Below, piece by piece: positions 21,131 to 41,624 of a DNA stretch of 64,000 bases. The translations under genes were made by a program, and so were the position numbers. Under the pieces are notes generated by a model. It ran no database searches and was not told where the DNA came from. It was given only the letters and a program-made list of their open reading frames with translations. Within the stretch, counting starts at the first letter, position 1. The number at the start of each line of letters is the position of its first letter. Source of the stretch: Vanilla planifolia (taxonomy: Eukaryota; Streptophyta; Magnoliopsida; Asparagales; Orchidaceae); the NCBI GenBank assembly GCA_023846275.1, contig JAIUJO010000144.1, positions 1,182,868 through 1,246,867 of the forward strand, written 5' to 3'.

Positions 21131-21843
21131 AGTTTTCCTTAGCCTAACATTAAAATGAGCCTACATTATCAAACTTAAGTTTTAAAAAAACCATGAGTGC
21201 AACCAAATTCTAAAAAAATCATATTATCATATTGTAATTGCAAGTTCCAAGAAAAATAGTATCATGCTAGTAATCTAACAACTTTTCTCATTCATAGGAC
21301 AAAGACATGAATAGAATATCTACAAAATAAATAAAACCAATCATTTATAATCCAATCTAAGGAAGCATCTTGAATAACTACCAAGTCTGATAGAAAAAAA
21401 TAACTAGTAAACATCAAGTCTAATAAGATAATTTGATGCAGTCCTATGTCAAATAAAATATAACTGATGAGAAATAAGTATCAAATCTATTATTATTGTG
21501 ATGAAATAAATAAAATGAATTATCTAACTGATTCTCTTGCTCTAACAATCTTTAACTCAATTCTTACTTAAATTTTAACAACTTGATCTTGTTATAAATA
21601 GGAGAGCAAGTTGGCCCAACAAGCAATCTTTGAGTTATGCAATAAAACTATATGCACTAATACAAAATATGAATGTAATAATGGAATAAATCATATGAAT
21701 GAATAACATCAATTTCTAACTAACAAAATGATATAATGATCTACTATCTAATTCAATATATATTTCCTTACATTATGGCTAACCAGATACTTAGTATTTA
21801 CTTCATGATATAATATAATTTCCTATGCATAAGGGTTGTGACA
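21131..21843 (-). repeat. LTR-like block with gypsy-type terminus
   Basis: Read on the minus strand the block starts at 21,843 with TGTCACAACCC, resembling a common start of plant Ty3/gypsy LTRs. About 240 bases downstream it has a TATA-like site (21,591-21,601) where an LTR promoter would be. The right flank shows no polypyrimidine run, so a solo LTR or a 5' LTR is more likely than a 3' LTR. The left boundary is not defined and no partner LTR was found in the window. Confidence is limited because it rests on two short signals. Confidence 0.42.
21589..21604 (-). promoter_or_regulatory. TATA-like site in LTR-like block
   Basis: Minus-strand CTCCTATTTATAACAAG, a TATA-box-like sequence about 240 bases inside the LTR-like block. 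Its position supports an old LTR promoter, but AT-rich DNA produces such sites often. Confidence 0.35.
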
Positions 21844-23300
21844 GGCCATGTAACTTTTTCAAATAATGTAATTTATCATTTGACATGGTAATGAAAATTA
21901 CATGGGAATCCATGTAGGATTCTAAGACTCTTTAAGAACCACAAGTGGTCCCTAATTGAAGGAAGCACACCATTGAATTTCTTATGAGAATAAATGGTTT
22001 CTACAAATTCTAGTGGTTCTTATCATAAAATGTGATACTCCAACTATAGGCTTGACTATCCAAATTTAACTAACACAAAGCCAAGGGAGTAAGGTAGCTA
22101 ACATGCCTATATCCTTAATGAATGTGAATAATTTAGAGTCCACTATATCTAAATGCATTAAGATTTCCACTAAATCCTAATTAAACTAGCTAGAATTTCT
22201 TAGCCCACTTTTCTTATATTTAATCATGCCCATATTTGTTTTTGGAGCTTTCCTATCTAAGATAACCATAGTGTTCAAAATGGCTTAGCTTTTAACCTTT
22301 GATACTATATTTCACTTATTACTAGTGCAACTAAGCCTCGAGTCACACAAGTATCACTAGTGACCTTTCTGATCCCAAGGCAATCCATTGTTATCGTAAC
22401 ATTCATAAAGCCAACTCCGAAGCCTCCACACATTCCTTAGACCACCATTGAGAGTGTCATCAGGTGACTTAAGAGCCTAAGCTGGATTACTTGTGGTCTT
22501 AACCAAATAACCTATTCAATCCAAAGTCTAGCTAACATCTTTACCATATTACCTACATGGCCAAACCTAGCGCAATGCTATGTCTTATTCCAACCCCTTC
22601 CACCTTCTTGCCAGGTCTTGGTAGAAAGCCTAGCCAAGCAAAGATTAATTGTTATTATTCATAAAGGTTCAGAAATGGTATTTCATGAGCCTACAATACA
22701 TATCTTTTATTATAGCTTCCTTTTACATTAATTTTTTTCTATGCCATTGAGCATGGTTCCAAATATGCTTACCATACACATTCGTGCCCAAGAACTTTAA
22801 AGTCACAATTTTACTACACTATAAAGAAAAGGATTATGAATTATCTATAATACCTTTACCATAATTCCTAACCATAGCCTGAATAGTTTTAGTGATAACC
22901 AAACTCTTTGGTTGTAATTGAATCTCTACTTAACTTAGCCTTCTTCTAAGGGCTTAAACTAAGCCCTTCAAGCCTTTCTAAGTACTAACCAAGAACTAGA
23001 CATATCTTAAAATACATTTTTGTTCTCTTGAAGGTTGAACCAATGCCTTCTACAGCTTAACCAAGCCCATGGTTCAATGCTTCACAAGCAGATCCTAGAC
23101 AACAGAATGGTAGCCTGCAACATTGTGTAGAGCTTCTTTATTTGTTTTCCAGTGTGTTTAAATTGTTTATTACTTATCTATGGCATAACTTACATCACGT
23201 TACATCTCATATATTTTTTATCCATGATTTTAGCAACAAAGTAGCTATTTATACAATGTCATGCTATGAATGAAACTTGTGAGTAATTTTAAGCATAATC
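21844..23300. other. less AT-rich stretch, unrecognised
   Basis: The part from about 22,300 to 23,150 is visibly richer in C and G than its surroundings and has few long A or T runs, so it is probably a younger or differently derived repeat. No frame on either strand gives a recognisable protein, and no LTR pair was found. It may be the untranslated leader or LTR of a retroelement, but that is a guess. Confidence 0.35.
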
Positions 23301-23899
23301 GAAGCACCTCACATTGAAAATAAATTTCAAATTATAAGTTTATATAAAAAAATATATAAAGAAATCTTAATTTTATAAACCCCTTTATTAATAATGGCAC
23401 GAAACACTTTGTCTATTCATGCAATAATCAATAAGTAAACATTACATTCAATCTATTTTGTCAAACATCAATTGTACTTAGAAAGAAAAAGAATTGCACT
23501 AAGGATCGTAACTCTTAAGAATGCACAATAACAGATAACTGCTATTAAGTCATGGTTATGGGGGTTTTATTCAATAAAGTTTTGTTCTCAATGATTTTCC
23601 AATTTTTTAGCATTTATCATGATAATTTATGCTTAATACATAAATGCTTGGATAACGAACATAAATAACCAAAAAGGCATATCATTTAGCATAATTTTCA
23701 CTTGGTTTACATGGTGATGTCTATGTTAATTAGTGTTTTTCATCAACAAATTGTTATTCTAAAGTAATCTTCCACATCTATTTATAACTAAAGCCAAACA
23801 TGCAATATATGATCATGTAGTCTCCTTTGCATTCACAGGAAGAAAATGTAATATAAATTTCTTATCACTCAACTAGAAACACTACATAAGAAAGTTTGA
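23301..23899. other. no recognisable feature
   Basis: AT-rich DNA without coding pattern, repeats or regulatory structure that I can support. Confidence 0.3.
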
Positions 23900-24360
23900 A
23901 AATTGAACCATTCATTAAATAAAATAAATCTCCCTTAGACTTGTGTGGAAAGAATTCCCTCCTTCTTGAACAAGTTTAATGAAAAAGAATGACTAATTGT
24001 TGTCACAATCAACTTCCAAGTTTTCAAAAGCATTTTCTCAAAGAAATTCCTTTTTATCTTGTCTTAGATACTAGTTAAATTTATTATATGAACTAAAGCA
24101 TTATCCTATTTGAAAATTCTTGTAGAGGAGTTCTTTTTTGTAAGATATTTCCTTGTTGGAAAGCTCTAGTCAACCTTCTTCTTGATTGTTTACCTCACCC
24201 TTTTTACTTATTATCCATTAAGTTTCATCCTACAAATTCCCTTTTTATGGTTGAGTTTCCTTAAATTAAAGCCACATTTTAATAGCTTATATAGCCTTGG
24301 CCATACCAACTTAGACAATGAATTCCTTTAAGATAAACTAGTCTTGGGTTGGAGTAGCAA
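23900..24360 (-). repeat. possible LTR fragment with TATA-like site
   Basis: On the minus strand this block contains GGCCAAGGCTATATAAGC (about 24,285-24,303), a strong TATA-box-like sequence in a less AT-rich setting, followed by a non-coding leader-like stretch. This composition is typical of a retroelement LTR. No termini or partner were found, so it is only a suggestion. Confidence 0.28.
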
Positions 24361-34059
<9,699 letters not shown>

Positions 34060-35350
34060 GCCATTCTCTATTACCAAAATTAAAAGTAAATTGATGCAAA
34101 TGAGTTGAAGAAATTGTAATGAGCATGTGGAGATTAATTTGCATAAAATAAGAATATAAAACATAAGATGCTAAACATTAGAAACAAAAATATGTAACAA
34201 ATACAAAGCACCAATCCAAGGCAATTTTAGCTACGAGGGGACCAAGACAACCATAAGTGTCACATTATATGCAAAGCTAGTTACCTCGCTGATAACATAT
34301 AGATGTTGTACTTGGAAAGTGTTTGAAAAAACTATCTTTGTGATAATGAAAGATCAAAGTAAAGGTGACTTGGGTGTTAATTGAAAGAAATGAAAAAATT
34401 TACCAAGTCTTAAAATAATATTGACTAACAACATGTAAAATTAGTTCAAATACTTTTGAAAAAAATAAAGGAAAGTAATGAATGCAATGATAGGTAGTAG
34501 GCTTGGAAATTTGAAAAAACAATAAGAAATGAAGTGAAAAGGATTGACAAAATTAACAAAAATGATGAACTAAAATGAAATTAATTAATTGTAAGAACAA
34601 TATAGTGAAAGAAAGGATTATGTAGCGACGATAAGAAAGTGATTTCATATATTCATAGGTGAATTAGCATTGTGCCTCAACATTTAAACCTTCCTCCTTT
34701 GCTCAACAAATTAGTGCTCTAACATGTCATCATGTTAGACTTTTCTTACAATCAAAATTAGAACTCAACAAGACACAAAGAAATAATGGAAATTTTGCTC
34801 TTACAAAGATCATCCATTTTAATGGATAGGCTTCCCAATGTTTAAAAAATCATGGAAAATAGAAGAAAACAAAAAAAAATTGAAAATTCAAATTGGTTTT
34901 CAAAATTAATTTCCGTATAGATTTCTAAGAAATAATCATTTCATTTTTTAAAAAATATTTCTTAATAAGTTATTTGCCAAATTTATGGTTAAAAAAATTA
35001 CAAAACAACTTTTTAAAGAGTTATCATTTCAGACAAAAAGTTAAGATATCTGCAATGTGATGCAAATTTGGTCAATGATTGATAAGATATCAGCAATGTC
35101 CAAGGTCATATAAAGATAGTAATGTCTTAAATTAAGTTTGTGGGGCTAGTGCGATGTCGATGGTGCCAAGAGTCTAATCTGGGTCAATGTATCACAAAGT
35201 GGATTGTTGGGTAAGCTTGGTGTTAATTGACTCGATTTGTCAAGGAAGATGGAGCATAGTCCAAGTCAGTCTCGAGTCTGACAAGGTCAAGTCAATGGTG
35301 AGCAATATAGGCAACAAGGAATGATTATATCAATAGAAATGTGCTCAATG
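34060..35350 (-). repeat. gypsy 3' LTR (left copy)
   Basis: It aligns by eye with 39,030-40,100 through shared blocks in order: GAGCATGTGGAGATTAA against AAGCATTTAAAGATTAG, the GGGACCAAG/GGAACCAAG block, TTGGAAAGTG, the CCTTCCTCC/GCTTCCTCC region, and GATCATCCATTTTAATGGATAGG against the corresponding TATA region. The outer 300 bases next to the internal region (about 35,050-35,350) no longer match the right LTR clearly and may hold a replacement or indel. Both ends are approximate. Confidence 0.75.
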
Positions 35351-35724
35351 GGCCATTATTTTGTTCCTTTATTCATTCATGATGTTAATTTTGAGCATAT
35401 AATAGAAATTTAAGCACCATTTTAACTTAGCACATGAGGAAAAGATAGCTTGATTGACTAGAATTGTAAACACATGTTTAATTGGTCCTTGCGCAATACA
35501 CATCTTAACCGGTGTCCTCTTTAATTCCCTTGAAGTAGAAGAGTTTCATTTCTAATGAGTTACCTACCCTAGATTAGTCCTCTTAATTGTCTAATGTGTC
35601 AAAGTATCCTTATTTCCTTGTTAAACTTTCCAATGAAAAAGTTGCCTTTTATAACCTTACGTTTTGGATTGTTTAGCATTCACATCCATTACTACTTCAA
35701 TCTCCTTACTCTTTTTACCATGAT
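35351..35724 (-). other. gypsy pol 3' end and polypurine-tract region
   Basis: Between the integrase end and the 3' LTR the minus strand has short coding-like islands (for example QGPIKH at about 35,480), as in the tail of many gypsy polyproteins. A purine-rich minus-strand run (about 35,358-35,378) is a weak candidate for the polypurine tract. Confidence 0.35.
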
Positions 35725-36205
35725 AGGTGAGTAAGCACTTAGCTCCATGATGTATGCATTTGGTCCAACCTTCGTGATTTGGAATGGACAGACCACTTTT
35801 GAATGTAACTTCTACAAAATTCATAGAGAAAATCATTCAAACTTGATTCTATTCATCATGAATTCTCCTTATAAGAATTATTTAAGGTTGTGGTGTGCAA
35901 TAGGTAATCTATTGTACTACTCATTACACATATTTATTATTTCCTTAATAAGCTCATGAACATACCTTATATGCAAACATTTTTTTTTGTGCTAGAATGG
36001 TTAATAGGATTGAGTAGAATAGGTTAAATATTTCATATTCATTATTGGATTCAAAGGGGCTCAATCTTGTTGACATATTCATGGAACTATTATAAGCTTT
36101 CTTGGCTTGTGCTAAAAGATTATTGAAATTCTTTATATTTTCCTTTACTAAACACCATAATCAAATTCCTAGGCAATGATTTATGAACTCAATTTGATCA
36201 AAAGT
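35725..36205 (-). pseudogene. gypsy integrase, C-terminal part with GPY/F-like segment
   Basis: The minus strand reads QIEFINHCLG and LVKENIKNFNNLLAQAKKAYN, then SSMNMSTRLSPFE (about 36,205-36,035). This is the end of the integrase core, including the glutamate of the conserved TEVVNR block and the AYNSS-N-ST--SPFE signature. After stops, KLHSKVVCPFQITKVGPNAY (about 35,810-35,750) gives the GPY/F-type segment found near the end of Ty3/gypsy integrases, with the glycine replaced by cysteine (CPF). In live elements it helps to direct integration. The plus-strand frame at 35,747-35,959 is a shadow. Confidence 0.87.
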
Positions 36206-36289
36206 GAGGGGTGGTAGAAAAAAAGAATTTTAGCCTTATTCACAAGAGATGCCAAAAGGTTTTCTAAAAATAGCAAGTGAAGCAAACGT

Positions 36290-37300
36290 CCTTATAACTG
36301 ATTGTGGTCTTCAAAACTAAATAAAATAAGAGACTTTGTCAAGCCTCATTGACTTTCACAAATTTTTTCTCAGTTGTAAGGGTCCACTCAAAATTTCTCT
36401 TCCGAAAATGACTAAATGTTAAGGTATTTATGATAATAAAACTATTAATGAATTTCTTTTGCAAGGTTGTTAGGCCATGAAAACTCTGAATATTATGGAT
36501 TCCTAAGATGTTGGTTAATCATTCATACACTTAAGTTTATCGTAGTAAGATGATACATGATCTTTTAAGGTTTGAAACCAAAAAAGTTACGGTGATGGGA
36601 AACAAATGTGCATTTTTTATTTTTGACAGAGGTGTTCTCTCTATGCATTGAGAAAATCTTTCTATGGTGTTCTGAATTATGCTTAATGGTACAACTAAAG
36701 TTTAAGATGTCGTTAATTTAAATTATCACAAACTTTCTTAATTTGTGTATTTCGGTTGTTATTCTTATAAATGTGCTTGGTGTGTTAAATATAGTGAAGG
36801 GAATGACTATCCACTTATATAATATATCCCTTATTTGAAAAATCGTTTTTCATTCATCTTTTAACTAGATTCCATCTTTGTGGTTTTGACATTTTAAATT
36901 GATTTTTGATGGAATAGTTGCACTTTTAGCTTGTTCGAAAAGTTCATCGAAGCAAGGGATGAGAAACTATACTTTGCTTCATTTTGGAAATTTCCCTATT
37001 ATTGAAACAAATTCTGCATGAACAACTTTTGTAAGGCTTAAGGGGTAGGAGCGACACATGGATTATGACTTTCTTAAATGAATCCTTTGTCTAATTGGTC
37101 TTGCACTTGTTTGTTGAGTTCTTGATATTTTGATGGATTCATCTTTTGATGTGAAAAATTTAGTAAACAAGTACTTAGTATGAGGCCTACAAAATATTGG
37201 ATGTCAAGAAGAGGTGGTAAACCTTGAGGTTCTTCTGTAAAAATTTTAGGAAAGCTAAATAAAATGGATTCTACAATGAGAGGCATTACTATATAAGGTA
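36290..37300 (-). pseudogene. gypsy reverse transcriptase and start of RNase H, decayed
   Basis: The open minus frame at 37,286-37,074 carries FPKIFTEEPQGLPPL near its start and MNPSKYQELNKQVQDQLDKGFI at its end, the classic beginning of a Ty3/gypsy RT. After stops the palm region is still readable: KWIVIPFTIFNTPSTFIRI (about 36,815-36,770), then INDILNFS (about 36,717-36,694) at the YxDD catalytic site, where the first aspartate is asparagine. KKCTF and FFGF follow, then IQSFHGLTTLQKKFI (about 36,493-36,450) and NFEWTLTTEKKF (about 36,400-36,365), which marks the move into RNase H. The rest of RNase H is lost near 36,290. Confidence 0.92.
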
Positions 37301-37429
37301 TTGCTATGGCATAATGAAAGTTTTATCAATAAATTATTTATCTACTCTATCATGGGATATAAATAAGATTTTCTTATTTGGGATGGTAGGTGGTTTTTTA
37401 TTTGTTGGGCATGTCCTTTCGGTGCTGAT

Positions 37430-37745
37430 GGGAGTAAGTTAAAATTTTAGTCATGATGTATAAATGTGTAAGTGTTGGTTTAGCTAGCAATAATTGCATC
37501 ATGGTCATATAACAAGGGTCATAATAAGATTATGCTTCATATTAACATAGGAACAACATCACATAAAATATATAAAAAATTATTAGCCAAATTTTACTAG
37601 TATAATTCATTTTTTCTTGTGACGCATGCATATTTTGTTAATAAAATATAGTGTATGGCTCTAAGTGATGCTATACCATTTGTAGAAATGGCATTAATGC
37701 TACTACCACTTTCTATGATATATTTATAAACCTTTTCTCTAAACT
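37430..37745 (-). pseudogene. gypsy aspartic protease and linker, decayed
   Basis: At 37,735-37,690 the minus strand reads IIESGSSINAIS, the catalytic protease motif with aspartate changed to glutamate. A decayed stretch follows, with DVVPM (about 37,580) and LLYDHDAI (about 37,515-37,490), the positions of the CDVVPM and LLGRPWQYD segments that end the protease. NTYTFIHHD follows. The order and spacing match plant Ty3/gypsy elements of chromovirus-like type. Confidence 0.85.
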
Positions 37746-37929
37746 TGACAAAGATTTGACAACATTTACTTCTCTTTGGTTATGTGAAGGTGTGCTTCTT
37801 ATGTCTATAATAGTTTAGGGTCATCAATGTTATTCTCTCAATCCTCATTGAGTATTCTTTAGCTAAGTTGGATTAGGAAGAATATTCATTGATGTCTTAT
37901 TTTCTTCATTGGTGTTCAATTCCCCACAG

Positions 37930-38900
37930 TTGCCTTCCTCGATGTAGCTAACTTGTCTTTTTTGGTATTGGCCTACCATATGACTTCACTTCTAACATCG
38001 ACAACTTGTGACAATTGTGATTGGTTAATAGGTTGGTTGGGTTTCATTGTAAGTTTAAGAATAAGGAGGGCTTGGAGTGGGATGTTATGGTGCACTACTT
38101 GTGGAGCATCTGGTGTTGGTCACCTTGAAGTTTAACATGGTTTATGGTTCATCACTTTTAACTTGGTAAATGTTTCTAGGTTTCATAGTTAGTGGAATTC
38201 TTATAGTCCTCTTCTAAGGTGTGAACGTTTTGCATAAAAACCTCCCTCTAAATTTATCTTTAGGCCCAACTCAGAATTAGAAAGGAGAAAAAATATTCTA
38301 CATTAACACCACAATACAAATGTGCTCATGAAAATGAGTAATTCACTTATTAACATACTTTCCTCCTTTTTTTAGGCATGACATTCATCAAGTAAGTGAT
38401 TCTTTCAAGAGAGGAATATATATTTGGATGAGTGGTGATCTCCTATGTTTAAAGTAAGTTTTGATGATTTTTTTAGTTAGATGAGTTTGTTTTTCCAATT
38501 TCATTTGTGTAAACAATACCTTTGTTATTCATCGGGTTTAATTAGAATTAATGGTCCAAGGAAACTTTTAACTCTGTATTTTTTAAGTTTTATGATGCCT
38601 TAAAAGATAGCAATGTCATATTTATAGACTTCAAGTGTTTGTTACCATCATTATCTTGGTATTAACCAAAGTTGATTATAAGAGGCATTTGATTAGAGTG
38701 GATTTCAATACTAGGTTTAAAAGGTGAGTATATTTTGAGCTTGTTCTATTTCGATTGTACAAAAAAAATATTTCATTAGCTTGTCTTCCAAAGTTTGTAG
38801 TCTAGTTAATCGATCTTAGAGGTCACTTATGCTTGGTTGATGTGTGGGTGCTCTATGTGACACATTTTACATGATATCATGTTTATAAATTGTGTCCTTT
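37930..38900 (-). pseudogene. gypsy gag with zinc-knuckle end, decayed
   Basis: At about 38,000-37,930 the minus strand reads SHMVGQYQKRQVSYIEEGN after a degenerate CRC. This matches the gag knuckle block C--CQG-GH---QC-NKRV followed by an acidic tail, with one cysteine and the glycine changed. Upstream the minus strand has proline- and serine-rich islands (about 38,150-38,020) and short capsid-like pieces, but most of the capsid is unreadable. The left end of the right LTR is close to 39,030, leaving room for a short leader. The plus-strand frame at 37,953-38,135 is antisense to this. Confidence 0.65.
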
Positions 38901-39029
38901 AGGAAAAAGAAAATAGAAGTCCCTTGTTTGAACTTTATCACTTATTTAGATTAGGTGCTAATAAACAAAAATTAAAGAAAATGTTTAGTTTAGTATTGCT
39001 TTGCTATTAGCATTGCAAACACTAGTATA

Positions 39030-40358
39030 ACCAAGATCTAGAGCAAGATTTAATGCTTAACCAGTGGTACAAATTATAATAAGCATTTAAAGATTAGCCT
39101 ACATAGATTAAGAATAAAGAAAATTAGATTATAAGCATGACAAACCTAGAAAGGCTACACATATGAGGAATCTATCCAAGGAGACTTTAGTCAAGAAGGA
39201 ACCAAGAACAACATAGCATGCATTTCTTATGCTAAGCATATTACCAATTCAATGGCACAAATAAAGGGTATTTGGAAAGTGGTTTCACAAAACAAATTTT
39301 TCTATAAGGATAGAACAATATAAATGTCACATTGGTGTAGATTAAAAGCCTTGACAAACATTAATAAGCAATATAGAAAAGTTGGAGTAATGAAGCAACT
39401 TGTACATAAAGGTGATTCAAAAAAACAAAAAGTTTAATTGAGAATAACGACAATAACTAGTAGTTGATATCTAAGAAAGTATTATGTATGAATGTGAAAA
39501 GAACAATGAAGTGCTAGGAAATGACATAATAAAAGTGAATCAATGATGTAAAAGAAACATCAAAGTGAAAGGAACCATTATGCAACATCCATAAGAAGGC
39601 AAAAAAAGAAGTGTTATAGGTAAACTTGTACACTATCCCAATGCTTAAGCTTTGCATGCTTCCTCCTAATATTGAGGCCAAAATGATTTAGCACATCAGA
39701 GTTCACATTGTAATTAACCCTAAACCTCAATAAGGCATAGTGGAAAAGTGGAATTTTGCACATGTAAGGATCATCTCTTCGAAAGGGTATGCATCCCATT
39801 TTATAAATAGCTAATGCCAAGCCAAATAAAGAATTAAAAATGTAAAATTGATGTAAATAGATTTTAAAAAATATCAAATTGAAAATTTACCACTTTAGTT
39901 TCAAAAAATCTATTTTCTAAAAGGTAGTCACGAATGGTTTGGTTAAAGTTATTAGAAAATAGCTTTCTAAAAAGTTATAGTTTTGGCCCAAAGTTTCCAA
40001 GGTAAAAAACAATTGTGAAACTATATTCATGAAAAGTTGAATTTTCATTTTTTTAATAGCTTGGTTAAGATGAGTCATTGAAATCAATTTGTCTTGGGGT
40101 ATTGTGCATTAAATCAGTGAATTGGCACACCATCAAATGTGTCGCAAGTAAAATTCAAATACATGTGTTTTGGATCTAGTCATCAGATCGTTGTAATGTA
40201 ACTAATGTCTTGGTCAAGTTTCAGTTGTTTTATATTTGATAAAGTTAGCATATCAATATGACATCAATGTTGTTGTGGATCAAATCTTGTTTACTGCATA
40301 GAAAGGTGTGATGGTAAGCATAGCATTATTAGATCTAGTATTTTTTGGGGGTCTTACA
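39030..40358 (-). repeat. gypsy 5' LTR (right copy)
   Basis: The outer end is well marked: on the minus strand it starts at 40,358 with TGTAAGACCCCC. The inner end near 39,030 is set by the limit of similarity to the left LTR. A weak initiator-methionine-like primer site occurs further in (about 38,867-38,877), so the LTR may extend to about 38,880. A minus-strand open frame of 87 codons (39,614-39,877) lies entirely inside the LTR and is not a gene. Confidence 0.78.
39799..39812 (-). promoter_or_regulatory. LTR TATA box
   Basis: Minus-strand CTATTTATAAAATGG about 550 bases inside the 5' LTR, the usual sort of site for the RNA polymerase II promoter of a gypsy LTR. The matching position of the left LTR (about 34,811-34,830) reads CCTATCCATTAAAATGG, which has lost the TATA core. 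Confidence 0.55.
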
Positions 40359-41624
40359 AATTGTCCTCATGCGTAAGGACAAAGTTGTAGATCTTGGTGT
40401 GTTTGTAGGTCATATGAGCTCATGATCTTGATTTTACTTTAAAGACATATTCATTGATTTGTTCTAGAAAAACATGGTCCATGCATGCTAATATGGTTAG
40501 AGGTGGGTAACAAAAAAGGCATCAACAAAAATGGGTCATTTTTTGGATCCTTTTCTTCTTTTCCACATGAAAGTTGAGCTTCTAATATAATTTTTTGCAA
40601 TATCTTAACTCTACATATAAGGAATTGATAATTGATTCTCCAAAAGTGTCAATAAATGTTTGATTGGTTTCTAGGCATAAAAAATATTAATTGATGAGCA
40701 TATTAAGAATCTTAACAAGACTATTTGCTTTGATTATCCCTAAAAAACAATTGCACTTAGAAAAAAATGTAGGTGCTATGCTCTAAAGATCTTTACATTT
40801 TTTAAAAGTTAGTAGATTTTTTATGATAATAGCAGTTTGTACCAAATAATACAACTTGTAGTAGCTATAGTAATCACATTCTTGATAAGTGAAAATTAGA
40901 AAATAATATTGGTAGTAATGAACAAATACCTAGAGCATTTTAGTTGGTTTATTTTCTATGCATGTTATTTTCAAAAGGTAAGCACACAACCTCAACTTAT
41001 TCGGGGTTTGTTGCCCCTTGATTTGCTCAAGAACTCATTACCAGTGTTGTTAGTATTGCTTTATGCATTGTTTATGTGAATAGGAGAGTACTAACCCATT
41101 CTAAGATCAATTAAACTACATTCGTAGTTGTACTTAGTACCACTACTAGCAGATGAGTTTAGGGACTTGCATTCTAGAGCTCTTAATGATAGCCAATATG
41201 TTTTTAAGCACTATAAAGACTTTTTATTGCCAATAGTTAGCATTATTTTAATTATTATTGTTATGTATTTAATTATTATAATTATAATGTATAATTCAGA
41301 AAAGTCATTAAATAAATATTAAGATTTGATAAAGAAAAATAAAAGGATTTTCAAGATAGTAAAAGAGAATAAATTAAGTTTTTGAGAACCTAATATTTTT
41401 AAGAATATTTATTTTGGTGTGTCTCAGAATAAGTATTTTAATCAAACTTGATATTTTTTAAAATAAAATTAAAATACCAAAAATTAAATTTAATATATAT
41501 CTCTTAGTACTTTGGCACTTCAACTAAAATGATCTTCAAAGGAGTTAACCATTGCTCTAGTTCTTTATGTTTTCTCATTAATATAAGTATCGATTTTCTA
41601 AAATCTAAAACAGAAAAATATCAT
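40359..41624. other. unrecognised stretch between gypsy element and repeat array
   Basis: Mixed AT-rich sequence without a readable domain. The open frame at 41,128-41,322 ends in an AT-rich isoleucine run and is not convincing. The last 300 bases before 41,625 resemble the array in composition but not in unit order. Confidence 0.4.

Larger units (their letters stand above)
34060..40358 (-). mobile_element. degenerate Ty3/gypsy retrotransposon
   Basis: Two diverged long repeats in direct orientation (about 34,060-35,350 and 39,030-40,358) flank a minus-strand coding region in Ty3/gypsy order: gag knuckle (about 38,000-37,930), protease (37,745-37,430), RT (37,300-36,290) and integrase C-terminal part with GPY/F-like segment (36,205-35,725). 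RT before integrase separates it from the copia elements. The right end reads TGTAAGACCCCC on the minus strand, a typical LTR start. RNase H is only partly present, and the integrase zinc finger and most of its core are missing between about 36,290 and 36,205, so an internal deletion has occurred. Strong LTR divergence makes it an old insertion. Confidence 0.92.

Noticed and set aside
35351-35400. Exact polypurine tract and LTR boundary of the gypsy 3' end
   Set aside because: Several purine-rich minus-strand runs exist, and the left LTR's outer part does not match the right LTR, so no boundary can be fixed.
39614-39877. 87-codon minus-strand open frame
   Set aside because: It lies wholly inside the right gypsy LTR and overlaps the TATA box. 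The left LTR does not keep the frame.
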